NCBI RefSeq assembly: GCF_019649055.1
Contig: NW_026570278.1
Coordinates: forward strand, 620,001 to 684,000
DNA from: Paramacrobiotus metropolitanus
Lineage: Eukaryota; Tardigrada; Eutardigrada; Parachela; Macrobiotidae
Length of the DNA: 64,000 nt
Direction: 5' to 3'
Made by a program: the position numbers and the translations under genes. Of the stretch, positions 32,561 to 44,900 are shown piece by piece. Below the pieces are notes generated by a model. That model ran no database searches. It saw only the letters and a program-made list of their open reading frames with translations, and was not told where the DNA came from. Each line of letters begins with the position of its first letter. The stretch's first letter is position 1.

Positions 32561-33962
32561 CGACCCGATTACCACTGAATGTGGAGCTACAAACGTTGTT
32601 CCCCTCTCCCACGCGGAACGCGAAGGATGCCTCCCCATAGTGGACGGAGAAGCCGCAGAGCGAGAAGCGCGTCCTGTGATGCCGACGGCGGACGCGACCA
32701 GGATATAGCGGGAAACCAGAACGGATACGACACCCCCACCAGCTGCATCACTCCGATCCCTATTGTCGGATCCATCACCAGCATCACGCCGAAGAAATGC
32801 CCCACCATACCGCTGCCCGGATCACCCGGACCCCGACCTTCCCCGGACGAAGCGGCGAAATTTCACAGCGGAATGTGTGTTTGGTTTTTTTTGCAAGGTC
32901 ACGGCCATACCAGTGCCCCAAACCCCTGGCCGAAATTCCCCAGAACGTGACCTTTCCCTGCTAAGGATACGACGGAATTAACCCCTTTCCGGGTTGAACC
33001 CTGGATTCTCTCGCGATAGAGCGCTGACCCAGACGGCTGACCTCGGACCGACCCGGACACGATCCGATCCGGAACCCGATCAAAACGGAACCGGACCGAG
33101 TCACCAAATCGGACCGAGCCGACCGGATCAACTTACCCCGAACTGACCGAACCGGACCGTGAGCCGCCCGAAGCTGTGCCGTCCAGTAGTGATGTCTTTT
33201 CGACGTAGTACAGGGACGGGCTTGTACTACGCAGTGTTTTTCTCAATTTGCTGCCCTTCTCCGCCACGCGCGGGCAGTTGCACAAAATAAATTTAAAATA
33301 CTTCTGTGCGGCCGTTTAGTTATCTTCTTTGCGCTTTTCTGGTGTAACTTTTTGTTACGGTTTCAGAGGTACTACAACTGAGGTCTTTTGTAGTGCCAGT
33401 AGCGAGCCAAGCCGTGTTTAAGGGAAAGGGGTAGCGGTCATTTTAAAGATGATTATAGTAGCCTCCCTAATAATTTCAGTAACTGACGTTTTTGAGTGGA
33501 ACTTTCTGTAAATTATTGACTTACCCAAAAGGTATCGTATCTGTTACTGGTTAACAAAAGTACCTCGCGCGATCAGTGCTCGAGGTGACCCCAAAACAAG
33601 ATCTATCTGCCGTAGACTTGTATGGTTAACGGTACCTTCCGAAGAATTTCGATGTCAAGAGAACTAACAGTTGTAGAGATGATGTTAGGGATTAAACGGA
33701 AGTTGGGAAGGGACCATTAGAAAACTACGTTGCCATTTGCTCGCTTTCATTCGCCTAGGATTTTAAAATATTGTTAATCAGACACAGCAACCTGTGTCTG
33801 ATCAACAATATGTTTCCAGGCTTCTTGCCTAGAAACATATTTTAGAAAGTTACTATAGACCAAGGACTATCATGGAAAAATAAAGTATAAATGGTACACT
33901 TCAACATTCGAAGTCAGGAGAATTTTATTACTGCCCGCGTGTGGCGGAGCAGGGCTGTATTA
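32561..33962. other. non-coding, GACCGA-rich patch and hairpins
   Basis: Around 33,020-33,170 the sequence is a degenerate run of GACCGA/CCGGA words. Small hairpins occur at 33,205-33,231 (GTAGTACA ... TGTACTAC) and 33,768-33,841 (separate entry). No gene supported. Confidence 0.4.
33768..33841. repeat. Two overlapping hairpins
   Basis: Hairpin 1 (33,768-33,811): ATATTGTTAATCAGACACAG, loop CAAC, complementary arm with one mismatch. Hairpin 2 (33,807-33,841): AATATGTTTC ... GAAACATATT with AGGC/GCCT pairs inside. They share the AATAT at 33,807-33,811, so both cannot form fully at once. Confidence 0.75.
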
Positions 33963-34586
33963 CAGTAAAATCTGTGTACATTGAACACCTACGGTTCCTT
34001 CGAAGGTGTTCAAAGTAGACAAGTGTTCAATATTCGCAGTAGCTGCCCCAGGGGGTACCAACTTGGGCGCCCCCGGGGGGCAGCAAGATGGACCCCCAAA
34101 GGCAGCTCTCGGTAATTCCCATGTTGTTCCTAGTCTGTTCAAAGGTTAGGCTTATACTGCAAAGTACTAATCTCAAAGCAATTGCGTCCAACTATTGATG
34201 TTTAACGCCATCTTTAATACGAAAACATTGTAGATCAACGAAACAAAGTCAGCTGTAGTGTTATAGATACAGTAACAAACTGCATGTGGTGTGAAAACAA
34301 GTAAACAATGCGGATTTAAAACGGTTCTGTTCAAAGTTATTCTCTCTTTGCCGTCATTCTCACATAACGGAGCCGGAGTTTATGCCTTTGTTCACATTGA
34401 ACAGAGTCATTTTATTAGTACGGTCCCAAGTAAAGCGCTCAGTGTAATGTTCCCTTTACAAAGATGTTCAATATTCGCGGTGGCCCCCCAATGTTATAGT
34501 CTACGAGACGCGCCGGTTCCTAGGCGGGCGTTCAATGTAAAGCCGTGTTCAATGTTCGCAGATGTTCAATCTCGCAGATTTTACTG
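33963..34586. mobile_element. 624-bp pogo/mariner-like non-autonomous element
   Basis: Termini CAGTAAAATCTG and CAGATTTTACTG form an inverted repeat flanked by TA on both sides. Inside, the motif GTTCAATATTCGCAG or GTTCAATGTTCGCAG and its complement recur near both ends, as in pogo/Tigger-like MITEs. There is no transposase frame. Confidence 0.65.
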
Positions 34587-34588
34587 TA

Positions 34589-36059
34589 TATGTTACTTAT
34601 TGTCTTATACTTCATATCTGCATAGACTTCACTTCATATTATGTCTTATTTACGGCGCATACCGCCATTTCATGCACTTCGCAGGAGCTCGACAGTACAG
34701 GAATGTAAGGGCGGGCTTACGTATAACATGCCTCCTCCTCCTTGCTCTTCTGTTATTCGCTGTTTCTGGGTATTTCCACCCAGCACATTTCTATACTGTT
34801 TTGACGGATCTGCAGCACAGCGGTGTTGGCTGCAAAAGCCGCACTTGTCAGTTGGTGTTTGCTCCGCCACAGTGCGCAAGATTTTGCATTGAAGCCTCAT
34901 CCGGGTCCACCGCTGTCTTGACGTCAAGGATACGCTTGGTGCCCATATGGCTCAGCGTTATAGGCTCGCTCGTAACATCGGCAATATTTTTATGCATCAA
35001 AATTTTTGGACGACTTACAAAGTCCGTAATTATCATCTCCTCAAACCTTCAGTGAATAAACTACGGCATACAGAAATGGCTTCTCACCGAAAACGGACTT
35101 TTTGTCACGTCGGTCACTTCGGTTACTCACTAATAAATTTAAAAAATAAATTACAAAAATGAATACTGTGAACAAGAATTTGGATAATTTAAAATAGTTT
35201 GTATTTGCGCAACCGGTACAGCCGTTCTTTGGCTTCTCTTCGGTCTTGTAGTGCCAGCCTAAAGCGGTGCACTTCCCGGGTCGTATAGCCTACAACACTA
35301 AAATTCCATAGTTATTATAAGTGTGAGATGCGAGTATTGTACTTTTTCTGTTGCATCCCAGTTGCACTAGCATTTCTGTTGCATCCCTGTACATACGACG
35401 GCGGTGGACGCGACAGATTTTGCTGGCGTTCGGCCTGCTTCTGAAAACTTGTTTTTCCACTCGTACAGGTTGCAGTGGACTTCTGTAGCTCTTGTCCATC
35501 GGAGATCTCATTCACTTTTACATCGCTCTGCTCGCCATACTATACCATGCCAGTGATCATCGACAGCCCATACCAATATTTAGGGATCACTGATCAGGGC
35601 TGCTGAGTGAAAGGAGTTGATACACGACCTGTTATTGGGACCACTGTTCGGTAATTAAATCCATGTGATTACTGTCGCTCGTTATTACTGTGGATCGACC
35701 GGCGTTCAGTGTTGCCGACTGAACGGAAGTAATAAAAGTTTTACACAGGCCTAGCCTACTCAATAACGAGGAAACACCGATTTTATTCAACGATCAAAAA
35801 TTAATGTTCTTAAAAATTAGCGAAACAGTTATTAGATATTTAGCACCGCTCCTCGATTATAGTGGTACTACTAAAAATTTTGTATTACAATAAGTCATGA
35901 ACCGATCAGCTATTAATTTTTCATTAGTAGAGTCGGCCACGAACGGAAGACAATGCGCAATCCTAAAAACGTTCGGTAAACGAGGCGAAGCCGAAGCTGT
36001 TTCTTAACAAGAAACAAACTTGAAAATAAAAGTTTTCAAGTTTTCCTTGAGGGCGACCC
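34589..36059. other. nothing recognised
   Basis: A 254-codon frame (34,291-35,055) crosses the right end of the MITE and has no recognisable motif. A GGGATCACTGATC word at about 35,582 resembles the Polinton promoter repeat. Confidence 0.35.
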
Positions 36060-38170
36060 CTACCTTATCCCGAAGAGAATCCCTGAAGCAGTGCGCCTTC
36101 AGTGTGCTCGGATCTTGACTGATTTCGTTCGTGACTGCGTGCGCAATAATAATTCGGCCAGTTGGACTGTCCTGCTTCTTTTTGCGCCAACTGCACTGTC
36201 GCTCCCTCCGTCAAAATCCCTGCGGATGGAATCGCTTGCGGCAGTTGTCAGAAGAAACCTTGCTGATTTGTCTCTGGAGAAACGCCAACCAGCCCACTGT
36301 CGCGATTAGTCCAAAAAGGAAGACCGCCTCACCTGATCGGCTGCGTGCACAAGTGACGTCTATGCTCCAGGATGGCAATGTAAAAGGCGCAATCCGAATA
36401 CTACTCTACTGGGTGACGACAAGCTAGTAGTTATTAACCCGCACACAGTGGAGTCTCTGCGTGAAAAACATCCGCCTGCTCCTGCTGACTGCCAGTTCTC
36501 AGCGCCTCCTGAAGACTTCATACAGGCTCCAGCAGTGTCTCCAGCGGAATTAATGGCAGCTGTTTTCAGCTTTCCGCCTGGTTCAGCAGGTGTTTTTGGT
36601 CTGCGTCCACAACACTTGAAAGATCTCCTCGTCTGTAGGGACGACACTCAAAGTGAGTTGTGTGCAGCTTTTGCGGACCTGTCTACTACGGTATTGCGTA
36701 AAGGAGTGCCCGAAGGTATCAGGCCTTGTCTATTTGGAGCAAACCTGATCCCACTGAACAAGAAAAACGGTGGAGTGCGGCCAATTGCGGCCGGAGAAAC
36801 TTTCCGCAGATTATGGTCAAAAATCATGAGCAGACGATGCTGATCAAGCCACTGCTCTGTTTGGTCCAATGCAAGTTGGCTTTGGTATCAAAGGAGGAGC
36901 AGAAGCTGCGGCACATGCAGTACGGACGTATGTGGAGACGAAACACACGGACGCTCAAGTGGTTGTGAAGCTTGATTTTCGTAACGCTTTCAATACTCTA
37001 CGTCGTGATGTTCTCCTAACTGCCATGCGCAACAAATTTCCCGCATACTACCATTATTTTTGGCAGTGATACCGTTACCCTTCTCATCTGTCCTGCGGTA
37101 CAGTCCAACTGTCTTGGCAACTCTACCGCTGTTTGATGACTTGGGATGCGAAATCGCAGTTGGTTTCTTAGACGATGTTACACTGGCTGGTGTGGCTGAG
37201 AAAGGTGTAGCGGCGATACGCACAATAATCACACGTGGCTTCAGCATGGGACTTACACTGAATCTGGACAAGTGTGCAGTTTTCGGCGCAGGACGCTTTT
37301 CTGCGGATCGCCTACACGCTGTTCAGCTTGTGCTTAACGCATGGCCGGAAATGCGGGCTACAAAAGAAGAGGACTTAGTGCTGCTGGGAGCGCCATTAAC
37401 GTCAGCAGCCTACATTAAGTTTATGCACAGCAAGACTGCGGAACTCGAAGTTTTCCTTGGTCGTCTTAAAGAGATATCCGCACACTTCAATCTGTACCTG
37501 CTGAAAACTGCTTGCTTATTCCCAAACTGCTCTACGGGTTCCGTACGTCCAGATGTTATGAACACATGACGTTTGCAGATACGACAAATGTGTACGTGTC
37601 GGCGTCCAGTCCATTTTGAACATACGGTCCAGCGATGTTCAATGGAACCAGATGACACTGCCGGTCAGGGACGGTGGACTAGGACTGCGTACCACAAAAT
37701 CGCTAGTTTTTCCTGTCTTCTCGGCATCGGCGAATTCAGTGGTATCTCTAGTGTCCGAGATCTATCGACCAGCGATGGCGGCGCTTCTGGATCCGGTTGT
37801 CAAACTATGGGAACAATCCACTAAAGTGAACCTCCGCCTCAAGAAGACAGAAGGCTTCAGCATGCCTAGGATCGGCCTTCAATCGATTTTGTCGTATCTT
37901 CATTGAGGTTGGCCGCCACGAATGAGACTGATAAGGCGGTGCTACTGGCTGCTCTACATCGTGACTCCGGCGCTTGGCTAAATGCACTGCCAGCACCCAG
38001 CCTCCGTACATTTTTGCGGGATGAGGAGGTTCAGATTGGCGTCGCGCTGCGATTTGGATTACCCGTAGTGGAGGAACATCACTGCGTGAACTGTGGAAGC
38101 GCAGTTGAAGTAAACGGCCACCATGGACTGTCATGTGCCAGCAGCAAAGGTAGATGGTCACAGTAGTATG
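36060..38170 (+). pseudogene. Decayed non-LTR retrotransposon (LINE) reverse transcriptase
   Basis: Pieces in several frames follow the order of a LINE ORF2: an N-terminal RIPEAVRLQC region; SAGVFGLRPQHLKDLL with KKNGGVRPIAAGETFRRL; motif A (VVKLDFRNAFNTLRRD); motif C (VGFLDDVTLAG); LTLNLDKCAVFGAG; and a C-terminal Cys/His finger (CVNCGSAVEVNGHHGLSC). Motif B (the QGDPLGP region) is missing, apparently by deletion near 37,070-37,110, and there are at least four frameshifts. No endonuclease domain was found upstream, so the copy is 5'-truncated, as is common for LINEs. Clade not assigned. Confidence 0.8.
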
Positions 38171-38488
38171 GATTCATTATCTAACCAGAAACTATATACC
38201 GAATGGACAGATTCCGTTTTGTTGCAGAAAGAACGTCCGAACGGACATCTGATTTTTTAAGCCAAATCGGTAGTACTGTGTACCGTACGTACGTACGTAC
38301 GTACTAAGAATGTTTGAATGACTTGTACTTAGTACTGCTTGTGTGCGCTGCGATCAGCTTACATTATGTGGTATACTGTAGGTACTTGAGAAAGAATTAT
38401 CGTACGGCTGATTGTAAGTACTATGTATATATGTTGCAATATGTAGTAGAAGATTTATTATCCTGGCAACCTACGTCAGTACACATTT
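38171..38488. other. short spacer with (ACGT)n
   Basis: A CGTACGTACGTACGTACG simple repeat lies at about 38,284-38,303. No gene seen. Confidence 0.5.
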
Positions 38489-38806
38489 TTACCCTGAGTG
38501 AAAGCACAATAAATTAGTACTCAGCGTCCAGTTCTTGTTATCACAAAACGTAAAACCAGGGAAAAATATAAAATAACTTATAAACATGGCGACAGAACAC
38601 AAAAAAAAGAGGAAACTAAGAAAAAATAAATAACTTAGCAGTTGTGTGAAGAGGCGGATGCGTTCTCCGTGTAGTGCTCTCTGGTAGTGTATGGCATCGT
38701 GTGGTAAAATGCTGCGGTCCGATGGTGAATGTATGCGTAATCCGTAATTAAGTCCATAAAAAAGGAGCAGCATTATACAAGTACCAAACGGCCTAGTTTT
38801 GTATTG

Positions 38807-39539
38807 TCAAAGAAATCGCAGGTGAGACTTACCGCGGAGGTTGAGGACACCAGTCAGCCGATGCTCAGGTGGTCCGTTGAGGATCCTGCTGCTGAGGCGC
38901 AAAAGGTCCAGCAACTGCGATTCAATCGCGTGGTGGCGAGTTCCCAAAAACCCCGACGAATATTGCTGCATTGGTTGTTGGGTATGGAACAGCATCGTCG
39001 GGGCGTTTTCCGGAGGGGGCGATTCCGGAGAATCAGGTACCACGGGGGAGACGTTTGGTGATAAAACAGGTGAACTGGGTGGTGACGGTGACGAGATAGG
39101 AGAATACGACTCTAAAATCTCTGCAATTGCAGGTGTGGTTTGGGGTTGTTCAGCTAATACTCGTATCGGGAACTGTAGAGCGGATGGCGGAGAGACCTCA
39201 AGAGCTGCCGCGATCGCTGCTTGGACTCCAGGTGAACCCAGCGCGTGGGAAAGGATGGTGGGGTTGAATGCCAGCGGAACAAAATTGGAAGCGTGGCGGT
39301 GGAGAATGAACGGGTGAATAGTTCTCGCGAACGGAAAATATTGGAGGATGAAAAACCAGTGTTGCAGTGGGTGATGGCGTAATTGATCGACGCGGCTGCG
39401 CACAGTATGGTGTAGGAGGGCGGCGGTTGGGTCCCCGACGGTTATGAAAGCTACGAGTCATGTAAGACGGTCTGCCAGAAGAATCCATGGCAAGGATGAC
39501 AGCGCCACAACAGAGCGAAAGAAAGACAACGGTATACAT
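38807..39539 (-). CDS. Proline-rich putative secreted protein, probably in the Polinton
   Basis: Starts at 39,539 with MYTVVFLSLCCGAVILAMDS, a good signal peptide, followed by Arg/Pro/Ser-rich sequence. The better-looking continuation from about 39,330 is in the next frame (NPTILSHALGSPGVQAAIAA, then a Pro/Ser-rich stretch and ESQLLDLLRLSSRIL), so either an unseen splice or a one-base shift joins the two. The second frame ends at a strong donor (GCG|GTAAGT, exon end 38,832), implying a further exon downstream. A TATA box (TATATAAAAG, minus strand, 39,606-39,615) lies about 67 nt upstream, sharing a bidirectional promoter region with the plus-strand gene at 39,810. Function unknown. Confidence 0.5.
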
Positions 39540-39605
39540 TATAAAGTTATATTTTAATGAACAAAAATTTCGAAAAGCTGAATAAATTCTAACACAGTTT
39601 GCCGT

Positions 39606-39757
39606 CTTTTATATAGGCCCACAGGGATCACTGATTTCCGTGATCCCTGCGTAGGGATCACTGACTTCAGTGATCCATAAAAAATGTTGCTAGGCACGGG
39701 ATAACCGAAGACGATTACCTCAGGCAGAAAACTAAGATTTCGGGATACTATATAAGG
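39606..39757. promoter_or_regulatory. Bidirectional Polinton promoter with palindromic repeats
   Basis: Minus-strand TATA at 39,606-39,615 and plus-strand TATATAAGG at 39,749-39,757 flank two copies of an inverted repeat (GGGATCACTGATTTCCGTGAT and GGGATCACTGACTTCAGTGA, 39,625-39,672). The ATGs lie about 67 and 61 nt downstream. The same repeat type forms the 12-unit array at 59,948-60,344. Confidence 0.65.
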
Positions 39758-39809
39758 TCAACCAGCAAAATTATTTTGTGACCTTTATTTTAGTATTTAT
39801 CATTGAAAC

Positions 39810-40254
39810 ATGGATAATTCTTTAGAAGAACTATTTGTATCAGATGCAAATGCACTACGCTATGCGCAAAGCGCTAGCGCTTCTAACACTGCTGTCTCGT
39901 TCGACCTCGGGTGGCTCGATGAAGTACTGGGAGAACTGAACGGACCTGCACAGGCTCAGGAACCCAATGGCACCACACCCATGTCGATCGTCCAGACGGG
40001 TACCGTTCGTGATGGGTTGGAGGATGAATACGCCTGGTTAGACGATTGGCTCAAAGAAATAAGTGGATCGGAAACCATTCAGGACCTCGATAGAATGGAG
40101 GAAGACAACACATCTGCACAACGTAAATAATACATTCGTACTTACATTTTATTGTAATCTAAATTAATTTTTATTTGTATTTTCATTATAATGTTTTTAT
40201 TAGTGGGAAACGGTTTGGTGTTCAGTGCTGAGCAAAATCAGGAATTCTTTCCAG
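39810..40254 (+). CDS. Acidic protein, 5' exons of a Polinton gene split by insertion (tentative)
   Basis: The ORF 39,810-40,130 (106 residues) begins MDNSLEELFVSDANALRY and contains two related acidic/aromatic segments (FDLGWLDEVLGELNG and YAWLDDWLKEISGS), like short activation motifs. A donor at 40,123 (AAC|GTAAAT) and an acceptor at 40,203 suggest splicing to a 51-nt exon (40,204-40,254) with donor CAG|GTATGT. The phases of exons 1 and 2 do not match the open frame of the downstream exons (53,682 onward), so an indel or different splicing must be assumed. The palindromic element sits about 35 nt after the last donor. I do not recognise the protein. Confidence 0.4.
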
Positions 40255-40283
40255 GTATGTGACCGAAAATATTTCACGGCTTC

Positions 40284-40289
40284 GGTCTA
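40284..40289. other. 6-bp target site duplication (left)
   Basis: GGTCTA is repeated at 53,568-53,573, exactly outside the palindromic element's termini. Confidence 0.85.
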
Positions 40290-40319
40290 AGTAGTAAGGC
40301 AATAGGTCTGGCAGGGACA

Positions 40320-40480
40320 CGTGATTGGTCAGACACGCCCCTTTCTCTGATTGGTCAGACACGCCCCTTTCTCTGATTGGTCAGACACGCCCCTTTCTCT
40401 GATTGGTCAGACACGCCCTGCTTCTCTGATTGGTCAGGCACGCCCCCTTCCTGATTGGTCTGACTCCGCCCCCTTCTCTG
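40320..40480. repeat. 27-bp subterminal repeats (left end)
   Basis: About six copies of GATTGGTCAGACACGCCCCT with TTCTCT spacers, followed by a GAACCGAACCG-rich tract (about 40,486-40,530). The mirror set lies at 53,370-53,535. Such subterminal arrays are typical transposase or host-factor binding regions. Confidence 0.85.
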
Positions 40481-40617
40481 ATTGGTCGGAACCGAACCGC
40501 TCAGAACCGAACCGAGACCGGCCGAACCGTATTTTACCCCCTTTCTTTTGTTTATTTTTCCCCACCCTCTTTTATTTTGTTTTCACATGACAATGAACAA
40601 AGTTTAAGTTATACAAA

Positions 40618-41657
40618 TCAGGCCGCATGAACATACGCAGGAGTAGTAGTACAGTCTTTGACAAAAATACAATTTTGGTTAAATTTCTGATGGTCATTGT
40701 ACGGATCTCCCGGCATACACGTAATTGAACAGTTCCTCGTAATTGAACAGTTCCTCGGCTAAGGCATACACCTGCTCCTGCCCGTCCTAGTTACCCACCA
40801 GGTCGTCGGGTATGCTTGAAAATCCAGACCAAGCCCCCGCAATGGCACAAGCCATGATGCCGATGGCATCTGTGCATCCTCCGGTTAACATTGTCGCGTG
40901 GAGAGTGGATTCGAAGGAATAACTACTGCGGCGACCAATAGCAGCGCAGTAAACAGCAACAGGGACGGCTTCCAAGGGGCTAGTACCGACACCAATAGCT
41001 TTGAACAGTTTCTCCTTTGGTTCGGCACGTTGCGCATAGTCAAAACAATCATCATACGTGTATAAAATTTCTCACGTACACATTCGGGGAGAGACTTATT
41101 GCTGTACTCAACAAGAGCGGAAAGAAACTCCAGCTCGGTCAGCTGTGGATTCTTTAGAACCAGACTGATGGCATAGGCCTGCAGTTGTGCTCCAGCTGCA
41201 GCTTCATTGGAAGAGTGGGTGAGCCGAGCTACACGGTCTACAGAGAAACTCATCTGCTCCGTCCGATTGTAAAAGTACAAGGGATACGCTGTTATCCAAG
41301 TGGCAGCATTACATTCTGTTCCGCGGTTGCGGACTGTCGTAGCCGCAGCGGTCCAGTCTTTTGGGGAGAATGTTTCCAACTGGCAATAATGGCGGTCAGT
41401 TCACCAAAAGCTCGACGCTTAGTGTGGTTGTGGTAAAAGGTTTGGCTACATTGTCCTGCGGCATTGTCCATGGAAAAGAAGCCGGTATCCAGTAGAGACT
41501 TGGCGTAAGCGTGCGTTATTAAGAATTTCTCCCAGTAAGTCGAGGCCTTGCTACGCACACCCGCCAAGTTCATGTGGCAGGAGGTAGGTCGTCTCAGGGG
41601 TGTTCCGATGCATTCTCCGATCAATGCGCTTAATAAACAGCCTTTGTACTGATCCAT
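40618..41657 (-). pseudogene. ARH3-like ADP-ribosylglycohydrolase, left-arm copy, broken
   Basis: Starts at 41,657 with MDQYKGCLLSALIGECIG and is nearly identical to the right-arm gene. Lesions compared with the right copy are a one-base deletion in a C-run (near 41,365), a one-base deletion near 41,040, a TGG-to-TAG stop near 40,788, an 18-bp tandem duplication near 40,735, and a deletion of about 170 bp that removes most of the C-terminal part. The stop codon region (40,618-40,620) is shared with the right copy. Confidence 0.9.
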
Positions 41658-41693
41658 GGCGTTCAGAATTGCGAATAAATTCCTAATTCAACC

Positions 41694-41904
41694 AGCTAAG
41701 ATAGACCACGTCGTTTTCAGTATCCAAACTGGCGCTGACCCGCATTCTGTCTCGGCCTCTCATTTGACGATGGCTAATCCAAACTGGCGATGACCCACAT
41801 TCTGTTTCGTCCTCTTTTATTTGACAATGGTAATCCAAGCTGGCGCTGACCTAGATTCTTTGTTCCATAGCTAATCCAAACTGGCACTGACCCACATTCT
41901 GTCT
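41694..41904. repeat. Direct repeats upstream of ARH gene (left arm)
   Basis: Four units containing ATCCAAACTGGCGCTGACCC and CATTCTGTCTCGGCC-like words, mirror of 51,811-52,003. They lie directly upstream of the ARH start codon. Confidence 0.8.
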
Positions 41905-44900
41905 TTTTACATTGTACGAGTACTGTACTTTGTACTTATATAGACAGCACCAACAGCAAGCTGTCTGATTGAAATCCGATAGCATCCGTCAGCGTCTGGC
42001 GATGTGTTTTTTCTTAGAAAGCGCCAAGAGAAAACAATACTTGTACTTAAATGCTGCGCCGATCCGCTCCACCCAACACTGACCCTCTCACAGTACCGAC
42101 CCCCGCACCACACCGGCTCCCGCACAGCACCTGTCTCCCGCACATCACGGCACCGCAAAGGTACGGTAAACAGTACCTAACCACCATGTACAAGTACTGT
42201 ACGCATTATACTGCCACTACTCTGAAACCAATATAAATTGTAGGAGTACTGTACTTTGTACTCACCGCAGCGTACGGCAACGTACAGGTAGAGTAGACAG
42301 ACCAACCATGTACAGTATGTGATTTACCGCTGCTATGCATGCAAACAAAAAATACGAGTACGAGTACAAATATACAAATATTGTACGCCACTAGCTTCCA
42401 GGTAGGTTAGACTGAACAGACCAGCCATGTACTGCCACTACACGCAAGCAAATTTACATTGTACGAGTACTGTACTTTGCTCATATAGATAGAGCGCGCC
42501 AACGGCATGCTTTCTGATTGAAATCAGACAGCATTCGGCAGCGCGTGGTGATGTGACTTTTCTCTGGAAGTGTCAGGAGAAAACAATACTTGTGCTTACA
42601 CACTGCACCGCAGCGGTTCCAAGCACCACCCACCAGCGTTCAGATAGGGTAGACAAACCAGCCATGTACTGTATGTATTTTACTGCTACTACGCGCAAAC
42701 AAGCATACGAATACGATTACAAATATACAAATATTGTACAGGTACTGTAACTTGTACTGAAGTGGACAAAGCGCGCAAACAGCAAGATGTCTAATTAAAA
42801 TCAGATAGATTTGACTGTGAGCATGCAGTCTAAACCTATAAAACTATCATCAAACGTTGGGAACAGAATTAACTTATTTTTAATAACGCTATAATAACTT
42901 TACTTATATTTATTAAAATTCAGTACTAGGTATACATACTGGGTAGCGCAAACAACGCTGTGTATGTACCAGACGACGCAAACAATGTAAGCGTAACGCA
43001 TCGTAGGTACATATCCAATGGGAACAGCCGGGCGTCAGTGCCTTGACACAAATATTGTTCGTATATTCTCATGTAGACACTAGTAATTATTATGATTATT
43101 TTCATACCGGTAGCAGTGTTACCTTAAATTGCACTTCCGCGGAGCGAATTCAAGGAGTTTTTAAATTTATAATAAAACTGCTAATTTCTTCAATCAAAAC
43201 TCTAAAATCTGTACCGTTAACGGAGTATTTTAAAGTAAAATGAGGAGCTTTTCGGAAAAAAATTCTCATAGGTAAAGCATACAAGTAGCGACAAAACAGG
43301 TAGTTTTTTTGTAATGGAAAAAGTGAATTTTAATTTCAGATCTGAAACTACCTGTTTGTTACGCATTTATTGCCCAAATAAGCTCGAAAATCTACGTTTT
43401 ACTGTGCAATTTTACAGACTTTACTGAAAATTACACAACAGCACCGCGCACACGTTCAGTGTATACACAAGGATTATTGCAAGAGGCTTTTAACAGCTTT
43501 GATAAGTTCGCACCAACTACCGTAATATGCAGATTTACGGTTTTTATAGAATGAAGCACGCAAACGTAATGCTATCCGCCAAATGCATTTCTGCATCGAT
43601 TGTGCTGCAGTAACCAACATACTCTAATATCCTATCAGCCGTTTTGTACGGGTTTTGGGGAAAAAAAGTGAAACAAAACTTTGCATCCCCTTTCACTGAG
43701 CATGAGCCTAACGATATGGTCAGTATGGTCAGTGACAGCAGGCTATGGTGATGTAACTGGCAATGAGTCATAGCGAAGCTGTTTTAGAAAAAATAATAGT
43801 TGTACTTACACCGTCCGCGCCGGACAGCATTGGACCCAGCACCGCATGACAACGTATAGGTGGGGTAGACGAACTAACCATGTACTGTATGTATTTTGCT
43901 GCTACTATACGCCCAGACAAATGTACGGGTGCGAGTACAATATCCAAATGTGGTACGAGCAGTGTACTTTGTCTCATATGAACAGGGCGCGCCAAAACAG
44001 TATGCTGTTCTGTCTGATTAAAATCAGTCAGCATCTGTCAGCACCTGCGAGCGAGGAGCCTGTCTGTTCAGTCATGAAACGTTGGAGCAATATAAAGTTA
44101 TTTTCTGATTAACATTACAGATGAGTTTACTTGTACATATGAGCATTGAACACTAGATGTACATTGTGTTCAACACAAACAATATAGACGTACCATGCGT
44201 AACGTAGCTGCATATTCACTAGAAACAACCGAGCATCAGTACCCTGACACCTAGATTGTTCGTATATTCACATGCAGACATTAGTAATTAATATTTCCAA
44301 GCCGGTAGTCGTGTAATCTTACAATTGCACTTCCGCAGAGCAAATTAACGGAGTTTTTAAATTTATAATAAAACTCCTAAATTTTTAAAACAATAAAACT
44401 ATAAAATCTGCACCGATAACGGAGTATTTCAAAGTAAAAATTTGGAGCTTTTCGGAAAAAAACTCTCATAGGTAAAGCATACAAGTAGCGACAAAAACAG
44501 AGAGTTGTTCGTAATGTAAAAAGTGACTTTTTATTTTAAATCTAAATCTGATCGTGCGTTATGAATTTCACGTCCAAATGTTTGAAAAACCATGTGTACT
44601 ATGCAACTTTTACAGATTTCTACTGAAAGTTTCAGGTTGACAAAACAGCCATTTAATGTATGCATTGTACTGCTACTACTCGCAAACAAATAAAATATTT
44701 TTTACGAGTACTGTACTTTCCACTCATATTGACAGAGCGCGACAACAGCAAGATGTCTGACTTAAAATAGATCTGCAGTGACTGTGAGCATGCAACCTAT
44801 CTGTTCAGTTATCACCCGCACCGCTCTGTCCACCGCATCGCACTCCAGACGGTGACCAACACACTGCCGACCTCCGCGCCACACACCAGACTGGTGCCCA

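Noticed and set aside
32579-32981. ORFs in the GC-rich patch after 32.58 kb
   Set aside because: Low-complexity Pro/Arg/Ser composition with no motif; likely compositional.
34291-35055. 254-codon plus-strand ORF
   Set aside because: It begins inside the pogo-like MITE, crosses its end, and shows no recognisable domain, so it is most likely a chance frame.
36091-38166. Intact LINE or bacterial retron RT
   Set aside because: Motif B is missing and frames change repeatedly; the C-terminal Cys/His finger fits a decayed animal LINE.
40351-40630. ORFs in the 27-bp subterminal repeats (MVRHAPF...)
   Set aside because: Direct translation of a repeat whose unit is a multiple of three; not a gene.
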